Assembly: GCF_023558375.1 (NCBI RefSeq)
Contig: NZ_CP083761.1
Location: 4,481,001 to 4,545,000 of the forward strand
Source of the DNA: Chroococcidiopsis sp. CCMEE 29
GTDB taxonomy: Bacteria > Cyanobacteriota > Cyanobacteriia > Cyanobacteriales > Chroococcidiopsidaceae
DNA length: 64,000 nucleotides
Direction: 5' to 3'
The notes beneath the pieces are model-generated. The model saw only the letters and a program-made list of their open reading frames with translations. It was not told where the DNA came from and searched no databases. Below, in pieces: positions 26,681 through 34,615 of this stretch (the first letter of the stretch is position 1; every line of letters starts with the position of its first letter). The position numbers and the translations under genes were made by a program.

Positions 26681-26883
26681 CTGTAGGGCGAGTTTAGTAG
26701 ACCAACTCGTCATCAAACGGTCAATTTGGCTAAACCTGCCCCTAATCCTGTACGGGCGGATTTACCAGGCATAGCCGTTATCAAGCAGACAATTCGGCTA
26801 AAATTGCCCCTAATCCTGTACGGGCGGGTTTACCAGGCATAGCCGTTATCAACCGACAATTCGGCTAAACCCGCCCCTACATC
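26681..26883. repeat. Three tandem ~68-bp palindromic units (GTAGGGGC family, copy B)
   Basis: Units 26681-26747, 26748-26815 and 26816-26883. Each starts CTGTA(C)GGGCG, contains GGTTTACCAGGCATAGCCG or a variant, then CAATTCGGCTAAA, and ends GCCCCTAATC/ATC. Units 2 and 3 differ at few positions. Each unit is an imperfect palindrome. They fill the gap between the PAS kinase stop and the receiver gene. Confidence 0.9.
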
Positions 26884-26889
26884 CCGTAC

Positions 26890-28749
26890 TCACTTGGGCC
26901 ACGTAAAGCAGAATTTTGCTCCCTGACCTTCGTGTGATTCCAATCGGATGGTTCCCCCTTGACCTTCGATGATTTTCTTGACAATTGCCAAACCGATACC
27001 CGTGTTTTCAATCTTGTCACGGGCTTCCAATGTTTGGAAGATGCCAAATACTTTCTCGTGATACTGGGGAGCAATGCCAGCGCCATCATCAGTTACCGCA
27101 AATTCATAAAACGACTTTTGATCTTGAACTGAAATTTTGACTTTTCCATCCTGCCTAGGGTGATGTTTGATCGCATTGCTAATGAGATTAGTAAACACTT
27201 GCTCCAAGGGCAAGCGTTCAGTTACCAGGATTGGCATATTGGGTTCTACTTCAATTGTGAAAGTCGCTGGGGGCGCGAGGGAATCAATTACCTCCGCTAG
27301 CAAGGTTGCCACAGACACTGTTGATTTCTTGGTGTCGAGGCGTCCGACACGGGAGTATTGCAATAAGCCATTAATCAAAGCTTCCATCCGGTGGACGCGC
27401 CCACGCAGCAAGTCCATTTGATGCCGGGTGTCTTCATCCAGTTGATCGGCTAGGTCTTCTTCAATCCATTCAGATAAGTTAGCGATCGCCCGCAGTGGTG
27501 CTTTTAAATCGTGCGATGCCACATAAGCAAATTGATCGAGTTCCTGATTGCGCTTTTCTAAAGCAACATTGGTCTGCGCCAAAACTGCGGTAAGGTATGT
27601 CAATTCGTCGGCACGGGCTTTTAGTGCTTCTTCTGAAGCTTTGCGAGCGGTAATGTCAATGCAAGAGCCAATATAACCAGCAAATTCACCACCGGGCGTA
27701 AACCGAGGCACTCCGTTATTTAAAAGCCAGCGGTACTCACCATCGCTACGTCGGAGACGGTATTCCATTTTGAACGATTGACGGGCGTTAAAGGCGGACA
27801 TGTACGTGTCCAGACAGCGTTGCAAATCATCAGGGTACACGCTTTCTGCCCAACCATTGCCTAGTTCCTGTTCCAGCGTGCGCCCGGTGAATTCCAACCA
27901 CGGCTTGTTGAACCAGTTACACAATGCATCTGTCCCAGACAACCAAATCATTACAGGCGCAGTATCTGCCATGCTGCGGAAGCGGGCTTCGCTCTCTCGT
28001 AACACTTCTTCAGCTTGCTTGGATTTAGTGATATCAATCATCAAACCCCGCAGCTTCTGGATATTCCCGAGTTCATCACGCACGCCATACACGCGATCGC
28101 GGAACCATATCAGCCGGCCATCAGCGGCAATACAGCGATACTCAAATTCATGCTCTCGACCCTGGCGCGTTGCTTCGCGGCAATTCACTGCCCGTTCGCG
28201 ATCGTCAGGATGGATGAGTTTGACCCAAAAGTCTGGTGTTAGCCACTGTTCCACAGGATAGCCCAGAATATGTTCTGCACTTTGACTGATGAAGGTTAAC
28301 TGCCTGCCTTGAGCATCAGCTTCCCAGACAATGGCATCGACGAGTCCATCTACTAGTTCGCGGAAGCGTTGTTGCGCTGTCTCTGCATGCGCCCGTGCTG
28401 TCAGTTCCCGGACTGATAATTCATCTTCGAGGTGATTAGCAGCTTCTAGCTGGGCAGTCCGTTCTCTCTCTCTTTGCTCTAGCTGCACTTCGCGTTGAGC
28501 TTGGGGAGTGCAGCTAACCGTCCAGTCTTGTACCTTGCCATTTTCTCCCAACATGGGTGTGGCTTGCTCAACAAACCAGTGATAGCTGCCATCTGCTCCT
28601 AAAAGACGGTAGGCAATTTCGTAGGGCTGTCCCTTACTTACTGCCTGTTGCCGTTGCTCAGGGTAGCGATCGCGGTCTTCTGGATGGAGCGCCTTCAGAA
28701 ATCCCCAACTTAATGTTTCTGCCTCGCTTAACCCAATATCCCGATTCAT
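26890..28749 (-). CDS. PAS-domain histidine kinase with phytochrome-type transmitter
   Basis: About 619 residues: a partial PAS (begins inside the fold; HPEDRDRYPEQRQQA to WTVSC), PAS 2 (FRELVDGLVDAIVWEAD to MIDITKSK), PAS 3 (SMADTAPVMIWLSG to CIDITARK), coiled coil, HisKA with VASHDLKAPLRAI (His about 413), and HATPase with NLISNAIKH, DDGAGIAP and TGIGLAI. SHDLKAPL is the phytochrome/Rcp1-partner type of H-box. ATG at 28749; a TTG six bases upstream is in frame, and an in-frame stop lies shortly beyond, so the first PAS cannot be extended. No membrane helix. Same strand as the receiver gene 335 bp downstream. Confidence 0.85.
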   Translation of the reverse strand: MNRDIGLSEAETLSWGFLKALHPEDRDRYPEQRQQAVSKGQPYEIAYRLLGADGSYHWFVEQATPMLGENGKVQDWTVSCTPQAQREVQLEQRERERTAQLEAANHLEDELSVRELTARAHAETAQQRFRELVDGLVDAIVWEADAQGRQLTFISQSAEHILGYPVEQWLTPDFWVKLIHPDDRERAVNCREATRQGREHEFEYRCIAADGRLIWFRDRVYGVRDELGNIQKLRGLMIDITKSKQAEEVLRESEARFRSMADTAPVMIWLSGTDALCNWFNKPWLEFTGRTLEQELGNGWAESVYPDDLQRCLDTYMSAFNARQSFKMEYRLRRSDGEYRWLLNNGVPRFTPGGEFAGYIGSCIDITARKASEEALKARADELTYLTAVLAQTNVALEKRNQELDQFAYVASHDLKAPLRAIANLSEWIEEDLADQLDEDTRHQMDLLRGRVHRMEALINGLLQYSRVGRLDTKKSTVSVATLLAEVIDSLAPPATFTIEVEPNMPILVTERLPLEQVFTNLISNAIKHHPRQDGKVKISVQDQKSFYEFAVTDDGAGIAPQYHEKVFGIFQTLEARDKIENTGIGLAIVKKIIEGQGGTIRLESHEGQGAKFCFTWPK

Positions 28750-29244
28750 TGTCAAAGAAGTTATTACTGTAGTGACGTTCTCCCCCGTTATACCAAGGAT
28801 TAACTAGACCTCTCACAATCAAGACACCTATAACCAATCACGCACCCAGCAATGGGGCTAGACTAAAATTGTTACAATAAGCACTGTGGCTATCAGAAAC
28901 AGCTTTAAGGGCATTGGTTCAATTCCATTGATGCTGCTATGTAGTTCAGCCCAAAAACTCTGAGTGTATCCAAGCAGAGCTAATCATCAGCTTAATCTTG
29001 GATAGGAATGAGTAAATTATGGGCTTGAACAGGCATACTATATAAAGCTCACCTTTGTGCTACCACCACAGAGGAGTGTTGCCCTATTAATCTAGACTGG
29101 AACTTAGAAACGGAAGCAAAAAATTTTCAGATTGATTCAATCTGCATTATTAGGAAATTTTTATTCCTTATAAATGTCTTTCAACTCAACCAGTTCTAGC
29201 GATTTAGTAAACTCGATTCTAAAGATTAAGCACTGTACAAGCGG
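28750..29244. other. Divergent promoter region between the PAS kinase and NarL-type regulator
   Basis: 495 bp between divergent genes with no credible frame. An AT-rich block with TACTATATAAAG (around 29036-29046) and TTATTCCTTATAAATG (29161-29176) could be promoter elements. No continuation of the truncated PAS domain was found by eye in the minus-strand frame that leads into the kinase, because an in-frame stop intervenes. Confidence 0.4.
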
Positions 29245-29976
29245 ATGCCAGCAATGAGTAAGATTCGTGTTGCTCTAATTGAAGACCATGACCTCACCCG
29301 TGTGGGTATTCGGACAGCCTTACAACAGCGACAAGAAATTGAAGTGGTAGGCGAGGCTGCCAATGCCAGTGAAGGATTAAAGTTATTGGAGACAGCTCAT
29401 CCAGATATTGCTATTGTCGATATCGGTTTACCTGATAAAGACGGAATTGAGCTAACACGACAGATCAAGGCTCACCAAGAAGCTGGGGAAGAACACCAAA
29501 CTAAGGTGTTAATTTTGACGCTGCGAGATAACAAAGAGGCAGTGCTGGCGGCGTTTGCCGCAGGGGCAGACTCTTATTGCATGAAGGATATCAGTTTCGA
29601 TAATTTGCTAGAAGCGCTGCGTGTCACCAACAGTGGCAATGCCTGGATTGATCCAGCGATCGCTCGTATTGTACTGCAACAAGCGAAACAAACTCCAGAA
29701 GCGACTGAGGCGGCAGTGATTGACAGTAAAACGGTTGCGATCAACGCAGCCGATGCTGAGTATGACCAGATGATTGCCGCCTACCCACTCACCGAACGAG
29801 AATTAGAAGTTCTGCAACTGATTGTGGAAGGTTGCAGCAATGCGGTAATTGCTGAAAAGCTATACATTACCGTAGGGACGGTTAAAACTCACGTGCGGAA
29901 TATTTTAAATAAGCTCTGCGCTGATGACCGCACTCAAGCAGCTGTTCGTGCTCTGCGTTCTGGGCTAGTAGGTTAA
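29245..29976 (+). CDS. NarL/FixJ-type response regulator
   Basis: Transcription factor of 243 residues. Receiver domain 4-~130 with EDHD near 13-16, phospho-acceptor Asp59 in IVDIGLPDKDG, Thr in LILTLRDN and Lys in SYCMKDIS. A ~45-residue Ala-rich linker follows. The LuxR-type HTH begins at PLTERELEVLQLIVEG and continues EKLYITVGTVKTHVRNILNKL. The linker is longer than in most NarL proteins. Start at 29245 or the in-frame ATG at 29254. Divergent from the PAS kinase, which suggests but does not prove a regulatory link. Confidence 0.9.
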   Translation: MPAMSKIRVALIEDHDLTRVGIRTALQQRQEIEVVGEAANASEGLKLLETAHPDIAIVDIGLPDKDGIELTRQIKAHQEAGEEHQTKVLILTLRDNKEAVLAAFAAGADSYCMKDISFDNLLEALRVTNSGNAWIDPAIARIVLQQAKQTPEATEAAVIDSKTVAINAADAEYDQMIAAYPLTERELEVLQLIVEGCSNAVIAEKLYITVGTVKTHVRNILNKLCADDRTQAAVRALRSGLVG

Positions 29977-30324
29977 AAAGGCTAGGGGCGAGGAAGAGGA
30001 CGCGGTGACGCGGTGACGCGGTGACGCGGAGAAGTTCCCCGTGTCCCTACTTCCCCTGCTTTAATCTTCCTTTGCTCCTCAATGCGGGTTTCTCTCAAAC
30101 AAGGGTAAGTTGGCGTATTAGTAAAGTTTTGTAATAAAAGTTTAACTTACAGCAACATTGATATAAGTTTTATTAACTTTAGTTTATTAAAATCTTATAA
30201 ATCGCTACAAATTTAATAGAACTGGCAGGTCGTTAGGCAGGTAAAGCAACGCTTGTATCCTTCCTGGGCTGGCTTGTTCAGTGCTGTGCCATTAATAATT
30301 GTCAAAACCTTAGAATTGAAGCTA
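29977..30324. other. Spacer with GACGCGGT tandem repeat and AT-rich promoter-like stretch
   Basis: 348 bp. Four direct GACGCGGT octamers at 29999-30029 follow a GGGGCGA-like unit. From ~30110 to 30220 the sequence is strongly AT-rich with repeated TAAGTTTTATTAA-type words, likely upstream control sequence for the next gene. No gene seen. Confidence 0.5.
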
Positions 30325-30762
30325 ATGTCCATGACACAGTTGTTTACTTTGTCGCCACGTTATCGCCTTGATGATGAGTTGCCCTGGCTGGAAGGAATTG
30401 ATCCAAGCCGTCATTATTGGATTAACGTAAATGGAGATAGTGCTGTCACAGTAGCGATTCCTGGGTTGACGGTGGCATCGCTGAGCGAATTTAAGCAAGC
30501 TGTTCGTCAAATGCGATCGCTACAGCCGGGCGAGCAAATGACTTTGGTGCGAGCAGCCAACATTTGCAAAATCCACTGTATCAGCTCCAACTGCTATGCG
30601 ATTGCAGCGGTAATCAATCAGGCTCCAGTTTGGCACCTATTTGATCAAGAGACTTTAGAAAGCTTGTTGAGGACAGCGCATCCCGATTGGCAATGTGCTT
30701 CTAGAGACATTGATCTGGGTCGTAAATTACTAGCGCAATCATTCCAACAACTAGTTGCTTAG
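30325..30762 (+). CDS. Uncharacterised small protein
   Basis: A 145-residue soluble protein I cannot assign. It contains DDELPWLEGIDPSRHYWINVNGDSAVTV, a helical SLSEFKQAVRQMRSLQPGEQ, three Cys (ICKIHCISSNCYA) and a C-terminal helix (DLGRKLLAQSFQQLV). No membrane helix or signal peptide. Start at 30325 or six bases later; the 24-residue upstream extension is unlikely because it runs into AT-rich spacer and adds a foreign hydrophobic stretch. Convergent with the CTDH gene across a repeat-bordered spacer. Confidence 0.55.
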   Translation: MSMTQLFTLSPRYRLDDELPWLEGIDPSRHYWINVNGDSAVTVAIPGLTVASLSEFKQAVRQMRSLQPGEQMTLVRAANICKIHCISSNCYAIAAVINQAPVWHLFDQETLESLLRTAHPDWQCASRDIDLGRKLLAQSFQQLVA

Positions 30763-30773
30763 GTGTATTCAAG

Positions 30774-30972
30774 AGGGGTTAGGGGTTAGGGATTAGGGGT
30801 TAGGGAAATAGAAAAAATCTAGCCTCGTTAATTGGTAGTAACGCCACGAATTTATTTAGGAGAGGAAAAAGAAATAATTGGATAGAGTAGCGCAGGAGTG
30901 CCGCATATCCAAAGCTTTCTGAACCAATTCCCTGCTGTTAAGCATGATGTTCCCCTAACCCCTAACCCCTAA
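30774..30972. repeat. Inverted pair of (GGGGTTA)n arrays around a 145-bp spacer
   Basis: GGGGTTA/GGGATTA heptamers at 30774-30805 and the complementary CCCCTAA heptamers at 30952-30972 face each other, between the convergent stops of the small protein and the CTDH gene. The arms could pair in RNA or single-stranded DNA over about 20 bases. Confidence 0.8.
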
Positions 30973-30979
30973 TAATTGT

Positions 30980-31414
30980 CTACCGACGTATATTTAGCAG
31001 CTCTTGGGGAGAAGCTAGGAGTTTAATCTTAGCAATGGTAATTTCACGCTGTTGATTGAGTGTAAATAACCAAGAAACATTGACACCAAACAATGAAGTT
31101 TGAACTTTTCCTGCTACTTGAACTTGAGTTTGCTCGTTTTCTATGGCCTGAGCAATTCCCTCACGCGGTTCTAGTTTCATGCCTTGGGCTTCTTGCTGGA
31201 GAAAAGCAGCGATCGCTGCTGGTCCCACAATGGCAGATTCAAATGGAGGATGCATCGCTCCATCCGCTGCAAACAAGGCAGATGTAGCCTCAAAGTCACC
31301 TGCATTCAATGTCTCAAAATAACTTACTATGGTTGGCTGTGTGATCCCTTCAATCGTTAGCTGTTCTGAAGCAGATGGCTGGGTTGGAGGCGTAGATTCA
31401 GCAGCATTCATCAT
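30980..31414 (-). CDS. OCP C-terminal domain homologue (CTDH)
   Basis: Stand-alone homologue of the orange carotenoid protein C-terminal domain, 144 residues, NTF2 fold. In the family it binds and delivers a ketocarotenoid to HCP. IEGITQPTIVSYFETLN includes the Tyr equivalent to OCP Tyr201; VSWLFTLN includes the Trp equivalent to Trp288; both hold the carotenoid keto group. GMKLEPREG and LLASPQELLN also match OCP. There is no cysteine, so the disulfide control reported for Anabaena CTDH cannot operate. ATG 31414 has GGGA just upstream; an earlier TTG is less likely. It lies 167 bp downstream of the HCP gene on the same strand. Confidence 0.9.
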   Translation of the reverse strand: MMNAAESTPPTQPSASEQLTIEGITQPTIVSYFETLNAGDFEATSALFAADGAMHPPFESAIVGPAAIAAFLQQEAQGMKLEPREGIAQAIENEQTQVQVAGKVQTSLFGVNVSWLFTLNQQREITIAKIKLLASPQELLNIRR

Positions 31415-31467
31415 AATTCCCAAAGCGCGAAAATCTCAGAGGAGAACACAATTAAATTAAACACAAA

Positions 31468-31485
31468 AGCAGGTCTAAACCTGCT
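31468..31485. repeat. Small palindrome in the HCP-CTDH spacer
   Basis: AGCAGG-TCTAAA-CCTGCT, a perfect 6-bp stem, in the spacer between the HCP stop and the CTDH start. It resembles the inner part of the GTAGGGGC palindrome family and could influence read-through between the two genes. Confidence 0.5.
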
Positions 31486-31581
31486 CCTGTGGAATGATTC
31501 TGCTTACTCTGATTAAAAGTGATGGGATTTTGCTCTTCAGGAGCTAGAGGTTAAATTATTTCCTGACCCCTGACCCCTTCT

Positions 31582-32103
31582 TTAATCAGCTAGCGGATCA
31601 ACGCCCATGTTGACGACAGTATTACGCAAAACGGTGATTTGTTGACCAAAATCGAGTTGCTTGATCGCCTCTAGTAGCTTCACCACATCACGAGAAGGTT
31701 GGTAGCCTGGGGGCATTGGTACCACAAAGCCTTGAACCATCAATTCTGACAATTCGTACCAGAAAGCTAACTTGGTATTGTTGCTCAATATGCCATAGGC
31801 ACGGCTAACTGGCGTGTTTCTCTTGGCGGCTAGGTCTCGCATCACCTGTAATTGCTCAGCATGGGACATCTGCTTAATTTGGTTCAGCAGACCTTCTGCT
31901 AACTGTAGACGTGCGGCTCCGGGAGCAGCAGGCGTGATGGAACGACCCATTTCAGTGTAGGCGTACCATAGCATTGCCAGTTGGTCATCGACGCTGAGGC
32001 TGTTAAATAAAGCGGTGGTGGCAGGCACAGCGTCAGCAAACTGCGTGCTGGAATTGAAGGGGTTAGAAAAACGGTTTGAAGCTGACTCTGTAGTATATGT
32101 CAT
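31582..32103 (-). CDS. Helical carotenoid protein (OCP N-terminal domain homologue)
   Basis: All-helical carotenoid-binding protein of 173 residues, equivalent to the effector domain of OCP; family members quench singlet oxygen and in some clades phycobilisome fluorescence. Carotenoid-pocket residues are conserved: Trp46 and Tyr49 in MLWYAYTEMG (OCP Trp41/Tyr44), Trp115 in AFWYEL (OCP Trp110), and Arg160 in TVLRNTVVNMG (OCP Arg155). VPATTALFNSLS opens the first helical bundle. It lacks the linker and C-terminal domain, which are encoded separately just downstream as CTDH. HCP first, CTDH second, same strand: probable co-transcription. The HCP clade is not determined. Confidence 0.92.
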   Translation of the reverse strand: MTYTTESASNRFSNPFNSSTQFADAVPATTALFNSLSVDDQLAMLWYAYTEMGRSITPAAPGAARLQLAEGLLNQIKQMSHAEQLQVMRDLAAKRNTPVSRAYGILSNNTKLAFWYELSELMVQGFVVPMPPGYQPSRDVVKLLEAIKQLDFGQQITVLRNTVVNMGVDPLAD

Positions 32104-32308
32104 GTCTGCTCTAGAGATCCTTTACAAGAATTTTTTTGGATTCATGAATCTCTCCTCCTGTAGCTATATTGCAATAAATATTTACAAATGTCAAACAAAG
32201 TTTACAAATTAATGAATTCTAAAATGAAGATGTAGGGAGCGAACAGCTTTTCGCCGCTAACTTCACTCCTTATCCTCTCTGCTATCCGGAAGCGCGATCG
32301 CTCCTTTT

Positions 32309-33175
32309 CTAGCTCAAAATCTGTGAAATCATCCGGTTGGCTTGCGACTCGTAACTACCACCGAATAAGTTGAAGTGATTCAGGATGTGGTAGAGGTTGT
32401 AAAGTAGTTTCCGCCACTCGTAGCCAGAATCTAAGGGCAAGCTATCGTTATAGCCGCGATAAAAGGCAGCAGGGAAACCGCCGAACAATTCGGTCATCGC
32501 AACATCGACCTCGCGATCGCCAAAATAGGCGGCTGGATCAAAAATCACTGGTTCACCCGTGGCAGTAAAAGCTGCATTGCCACCCCACAAATCACCGTGT
32601 ACTAAGGAGGGTTGAGGTTGACGATCTGCTAGCAGTTGGGGGATAGCCGCCAATAACTCTTGCTGTTGAGGGAAATGCCCTCCTCGCCGCTTAGCTAGTT
32701 GAAACTGATAACCCAGTCGGTGTTGAGCATAGAACTCTGCCCAGTTTTTTGTCCAGCTATTAATTTGTGGCGTGGAACCAATGGTATTGTTTTGTTCCCA
32801 GCCAAAACCTTTATTACTGCTACTGCGAGAGTGCATCGCTGCTAACTGGCGTCCCATCTCTTGCCAAGCTTTGGTATCCCCACGACCTAGTTCCAGCCAC
32901 TCTAAAACTATATAGGCAGATTTATCTGCTGTACCCCAGCAAATGGGTTTGGGGACACGAATAGTAGCCGTTTCCAGCATTTGTTGTAAGCCCAGTGCCT
33001 CAGCCTCAAACATGGCAACTTGAGAGGAAGAGTTGAGCTTGACGAAGTAGGTGTAGTTGTTACCCGTGACAGCATAGCCTTGATTGATACAGCCCCCGCT
33101 GACAGAGTGGCGGTTATTTACAGAAAACTCTTTTCCCGTTACTTTGGATATATGCTGGGCGATTTCCGTCCACAT
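32309..33175 (-). CDS. Fructosamine kinase family protein
   Basis: ATP-dependent kinase of 288 residues, family known to phosphorylate ketoamines on glycated proteins (protein deglycation). SGGCINQGYAV is the nucleotide loop, YFVKLN carries the ATP-binding Lys, LVHGDLWGGN the catalytic Asp, and VIFDPAAYFGDREVDVAM the Mg-binding Asp. The length equals that of bacterial family members. Its ATG lies two bases after the stop of the M16 peptidase gene, so the two are transcribed together and probably translationally coupled. Confidence 0.9.
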   Translation of the reverse strand: MWTEIAQHISKVTGKEFSVNNRHSVSGGCINQGYAVTGNNYTYFVKLNSSSQVAMFEAEALGLQQMLETATIRVPKPICWGTADKSAYIVLEWLELGRGDTKAWQEMGRQLAAMHSRSSSNKGFGWEQNNTIGSTPQINSWTKNWAEFYAQHRLGYQFQLAKRRGGHFPQQQELLAAIPQLLADRQPQPSLVHGDLWGGNAAFTATGEPVIFDPAAYFGDREVDVAMTELFGGFPAAFYRGYNDSLPLDSGYEWRKLLYNLYHILNHFNLFGGSYESQANRMISQILS

Positions 33176-33177
33176 GG

Positions 33178-34470
33178 TTATTTTTGAGCTGGCTTGAGTA
33201 CAACTACACCATAGGCGTTGGCAGATAAATATTGCTGAGCTGCTGAAAGTAAGTCATTTGTATCTAGCGCCTGAATAGCAGCTGGATAGTTGAAAGCGGG
33301 TTCTAAGTCTCCTACCAGTGATTGGTAGTAGCCATATAAACTAGCGCGATCGCTCGGTGTTTCATTGCTAAAAATAAACCGATTTGCCACTTGCGTTCTG
33401 ATCCGAGCAATCTCCGTCTCTTGGACTGCCTGAGTTTGGAGCGTGTGGATATGTTGGGCGATCGCGTCTTCCACTCTCTGCAAATTTTCCACGGGTAACT
33501 GAGCTGAAATATAAAACGTCCCCTGAAGCTGCTGAGTCATGTTGCTAACAGAGATCTGGGAAACTAGCCCCCGTTCTTCCCGTAAATCTCGTATCAATCT
33601 TGAAGTCCGACCCGATCCCAAAATTGCTGCCAAAATATCCAGCGCATAAGTCTGATCCAGCTGCGTCACCCCTGGCACTCGCCAAACCATGACTAACCGT
33701 GCCTGCTGGAGACTATCATCAACAAATTCCTGACGCACAATTTCTGTGAACGGTAATTCCGGAGTCAGGGCTAATTCTTGACTCCCTACCCCTGAATCCC
33801 GATCCCTAATGGCAGCTTCTGTAAATCCATTTGCCACAATCTCAATTAATTCCTCTACAGGTAGGTTACCCACAGCTACAGCTGTAATGGATTGAGGTTG
33901 ATACCAAGCGGCGTGGAAGTCTCGCATCTGCTGCGGTTTTAGCTGTGAAATTACCTCAAAAGGTCCTAGTACAGGTCTACGGTAAGGTAGTTGGTCAAAA
34001 GCTACTTGCATTGCCCGTCCAAAAGTGCGGCGGCGGGGATTATCTTCTGAGCGGCGAATTTCTTCCAAAACTACCAACCGTTCTCGCTCAAAGGCATCAT
34101 CTGGAATACTAGGATTGACAACAACATCTATTTGCAGGGGTGCTAGCTCGGCAAAATCTTTAGGGGCAGTTGTGATGTAGTATTGGGTGTAATCTTGGCT
34201 GGTTGCGGCATTGGTAACGGCACCTCGCTCTTCAATCCGCTGCTCAAACTCGCCGCTAATCAGCCGCCTAGTTCCTTTAAATATCATGTGCTCTAAAAAG
34301 TGAGCCATACCGTTGATAGTATCCGCTTCAACAGCTGAACCAACGTTGACCCACAAACTGAGGTTAACAGCTTCGACCGGCATCTGCTCTGCTACTACTG
34401 TCAGACCATTAGGCAACTGGTGCAGTGTGGGAGCATTCAGCCGAGGGAATTGCAGGAGGGTTGAAGTCAT
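33178..34470 (-). CDS. M16 family zinc peptidase (processing-peptidase-like)
   Basis: About 430 residues. The inverted zinc motif HFLEH (residues ~57-61, within NGMAHFLEHMIFKGT) and a downstream Glu-containing helix identify the active M16 half; the second half (LAAILGSGRTSRLIRDLREERGLV) carries the Arg-containing substrate-binding motif. It corresponds to one half-sized subunit, like the mitochondrial processing peptidase beta chain and cyanobacterial PqqL-like enzymes. The in-frame ATG seven codons downstream of the first possible start is used. No signal peptide, so probably cytosolic. Operon with the fructosamine kinase gene. Confidence 0.88.
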   Translation of the reverse strand: MTSTLLQFPRLNAPTLHQLPNGLTVVAEQMPVEAVNLSLWVNVGSAVEADTINGMAHFLEHMIFKGTRRLISGEFEQRIEERGAVTNAATSQDYTQYYITTAPKDFAELAPLQIDVVVNPSIPDDAFERERLVVLEEIRRSEDNPRRRTFGRAMQVAFDQLPYRRPVLGPFEVISQLKPQQMRDFHAAWYQPQSITAVAVGNLPVEELIEIVANGFTEAAIRDRDSGVGSQELALTPELPFTEIVRQEFVDDSLQQARLVMVWRVPGVTQLDQTYALDILAAILGSGRTSRLIRDLREERGLVSQISVSNMTQQLQGTFYISAQLPVENLQRVEDAIAQHIHTLQTQAVQETEIARIRTQVANRFIFSNETPSDRASLYGYYQSLVGDLEPAFNYPAAIQALDTNDLLSAAQQYLSANAYGVVVLKPAQK

Positions 34471-34615
34471 TGATACTACCAGAAGAGCCAATACTTCTAT
34501 ATCTTACCTTTAACCGCCAGAAGGCTCCCGCCTGATTGGCTTCGGCAATAGGCTGTGAGACGCGAATAATGCGGGAAGCATAGCTACATTGCCTGCGCTG
34601 AGGCGCAGTGATGTT

